Below, in pieces: positions 62,940-64,000 of a DNA stretch of 64,000 nucleotides. Each line of letters begins with the position of its first letter. The first letter of the stretch is position 1. The stretch comes from Homarus americanus (taxonomy: Eukaryota > Arthropoda > Malacostraca > Decapoda > Nephropidae). The translations under genes and the position numbers were made by a program. The DNA is taken from the NCBI RefSeq assembly GCF_018991925.1, contig NW_024737068.1, positions 10,017,111-10,081,110 on the forward strand, given 5' to 3'. The notes under the pieces are model-generated. The model was not told the DNA's origin and did no database searches. It was given only the letters and a program-made list of their open reading frames with translations.

Positions 62940-63735
62940 CCACCACCTGCACCACACTGCTAGACCTCCTCTACCTACTACCACCATCACCACCCATACA
63001 CTACCACCATCACCACCCATACACTACCACCATCACCACCCATACACTACCACCAACACCACCCATACACTACCACCATCACCACCCATACACTACCATC
63101 ATCACCATCCATTCACTACCACCATCACCACCCATACACTACCATCATCACCATCCATACACTACCACCATCACCACCCATACGCTACCACCATCACCAC
63201 CCATACACTACCATCATCACCACCCATACACTACCACCATCCCCACCCATACACTACCTCCATGACCACCCATACACTACCATCATCACCATCTATACAC
63301 TACCACCCATCCCACCCATAATACTACTACCCATCACCCCATACGCTACCACCATCACCAATTCCACGCCACCACCATCACCACCACACACTACCATCAT
63401 CACCATCCATACATTACCGCCACCATCCCCACCCATGTTGACTACCATCATCACCATCCATACACTACCACCATCACCACCCATATACGCTACCATCATC
63501 ACCACCCATACACTACCACCATCACCACCCATACACTACCATCATCACCACCCATACACTACCACCATCACCACCCATACACTACCATCATCACCACCCA
63601 TACACTACCACCATCCCCACCCATACACTACCTCCATGACCACCCATACACTACCATCATCACCATCTATACACTACCACCATCACCACCCATACGCTAC
63701 CACCATCACCACCCATACACTACCACCATCACCAA
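62940..63735. repeat. 23-bp minisatellite, about 33 copies
   Basis: Unit CTACCACCATCACCACCCAT plus ACA (23 bp). A higher-order block that includes CATCCCCACCCATACACTAC and CTCCATGACCACC occurs at about 63229-63301 and again at 63607-63679, 378 bp later. Confidence 0.94.
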
Positions 63736-63890
63736 CGACTCGCCATCACTTTTACCATTACTAACAGTGCCATCATCACTACCACCACCATCACCGTCGC
63801 TGCCGCCGCCGCCGCCGCCGCTGTCACCGCCACTGCCAACGCCAACGTCACCCCCGCCACCGCTACCACCGCCACCACACACACACACAC
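63736..63890. repeat. CNC-rich low-complexity and (CA)n
   Basis: CACCAC/GCCGCC trinucleotide-rich DNA (GCC units near 63805-63820) ending in a short CA run that joins LINE E. Confidence 0.85.
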
Positions 63891-64000
63891 ACCTGTGGCG
63901 TCCCCCAAGGCATCAGGATGGGATCGCTTTGCTTCCTTATGCTTATCAATGATGCCCTAAGAGAAACCTCTGCTCGCTGGAAATATGTCGACGACTCCAC
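63891..64000 (+). pseudogene. LINE E RT fragment with intact YVDD, cut by window end
   Basis: From 63894 it reads CGVPQGIRMGSLCFLMLIND, ALRETSARWK and YVDDST, the GVPQG and YVDD catalytic blocks of a non-LTR RT, without stops to the last base. It begins at exactly the same codon as the copy at 61750 and, like it, directly after CA repeats. What follows lies outside the window. Confidence 0.82.

Overview
This is a repeat-dominated, intron-scale stretch of an animal nuclear genome, most likely an arthropod and probably a decapod crustacean. That assignment is inference. It rests on interstitial (TTAGG)n/(CCTAA)n telomere-type motifs, very long (TA)n dinucleotide tracts, many minisatellites, and a mix of CR1/L2-like, Jockey-like and Penelope-like retroelements as seen in crayfish, shrimp and crab genomes. 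I found no convincing intact host gene. Almost every recognisable protein belongs to a mobile element, and most copies are broken by stops, frameshifts or nested insertions.

Layout. 1-3.2 kb holds two minisatellites. 3.4-6.1 kb holds (TA)n tracts with Penelope-like element (PLE) ends, a tRNA-like SINE and a Helitron helicase split by a CR1-like 3' fragment. 6.1-15.9 kb is mostly anonymous sequence, with a 28-bp minisatellite, a small zinc-ribbon ORF resembling the N terminus of ISXO2-like transposases behind a CCAAT-rich promoter-like stretch, an inverted repeat with a CCTAA core, and a decayed reverse transcriptase. 16.0-18.2 kb is a 28-bp minisatellite rich in CACCTG. 18.9-24.7 kb is one PLE copy carrying two nested CR1-like insertions (families A and B). 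24.9-26.0 kb is a 26-bp minisatellite. 26.3-31.8 kb is a second nest: SINE, LINE B, Jockey-like RT, an inverted-plus-direct PLE interrupted by LINE B and by a MULE-like MITE with a 9-bp target duplication, then a LINE C end and another MITE candidate. 32.4-33.8 kb is LINE E with a 30-bp piece of its own RT gene amplified about 15 times. 36.1-40.7 kb holds a Jockey-like copy and a near-complete LINE A. 41.9-45.3 kb holds three minisatellites. 45.75-48.41 kb is a DNA transposon with hairpin-containing terminal inverted repeats, a TTAA duplication and a broken XPG/PIN-type nuclease plus eight-cysteine finger protein (Academ-like). 49.2-54.0 kb holds LINE A, LINE B and PLE ends in (TA)n. 54.8-56.0 kb is a hAT (ZBED5-like) relic. 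57.3-60.9 kb holds minisatellites split by LINE A. 61.4-64.0 kb holds three LINE E copies around a 23-bp minisatellite.

How the parts relate. LINE families A, B and C share the same 3' architecture (a GGCC-N4-GGCC hairpin, TGCAG, then TTCTTATG repeats), so their RTs probably recognise a common 3' structure. PLE copies sit inside (TA)n tracts and often show an inverted 5' segment. The nests give a relative order: PLE first, then LINE A, LINE B and the MULE-like MITE. The Academ-like element, the PLE/(TA)n association and the self-amplified LINE E repeat are the most interesting items.
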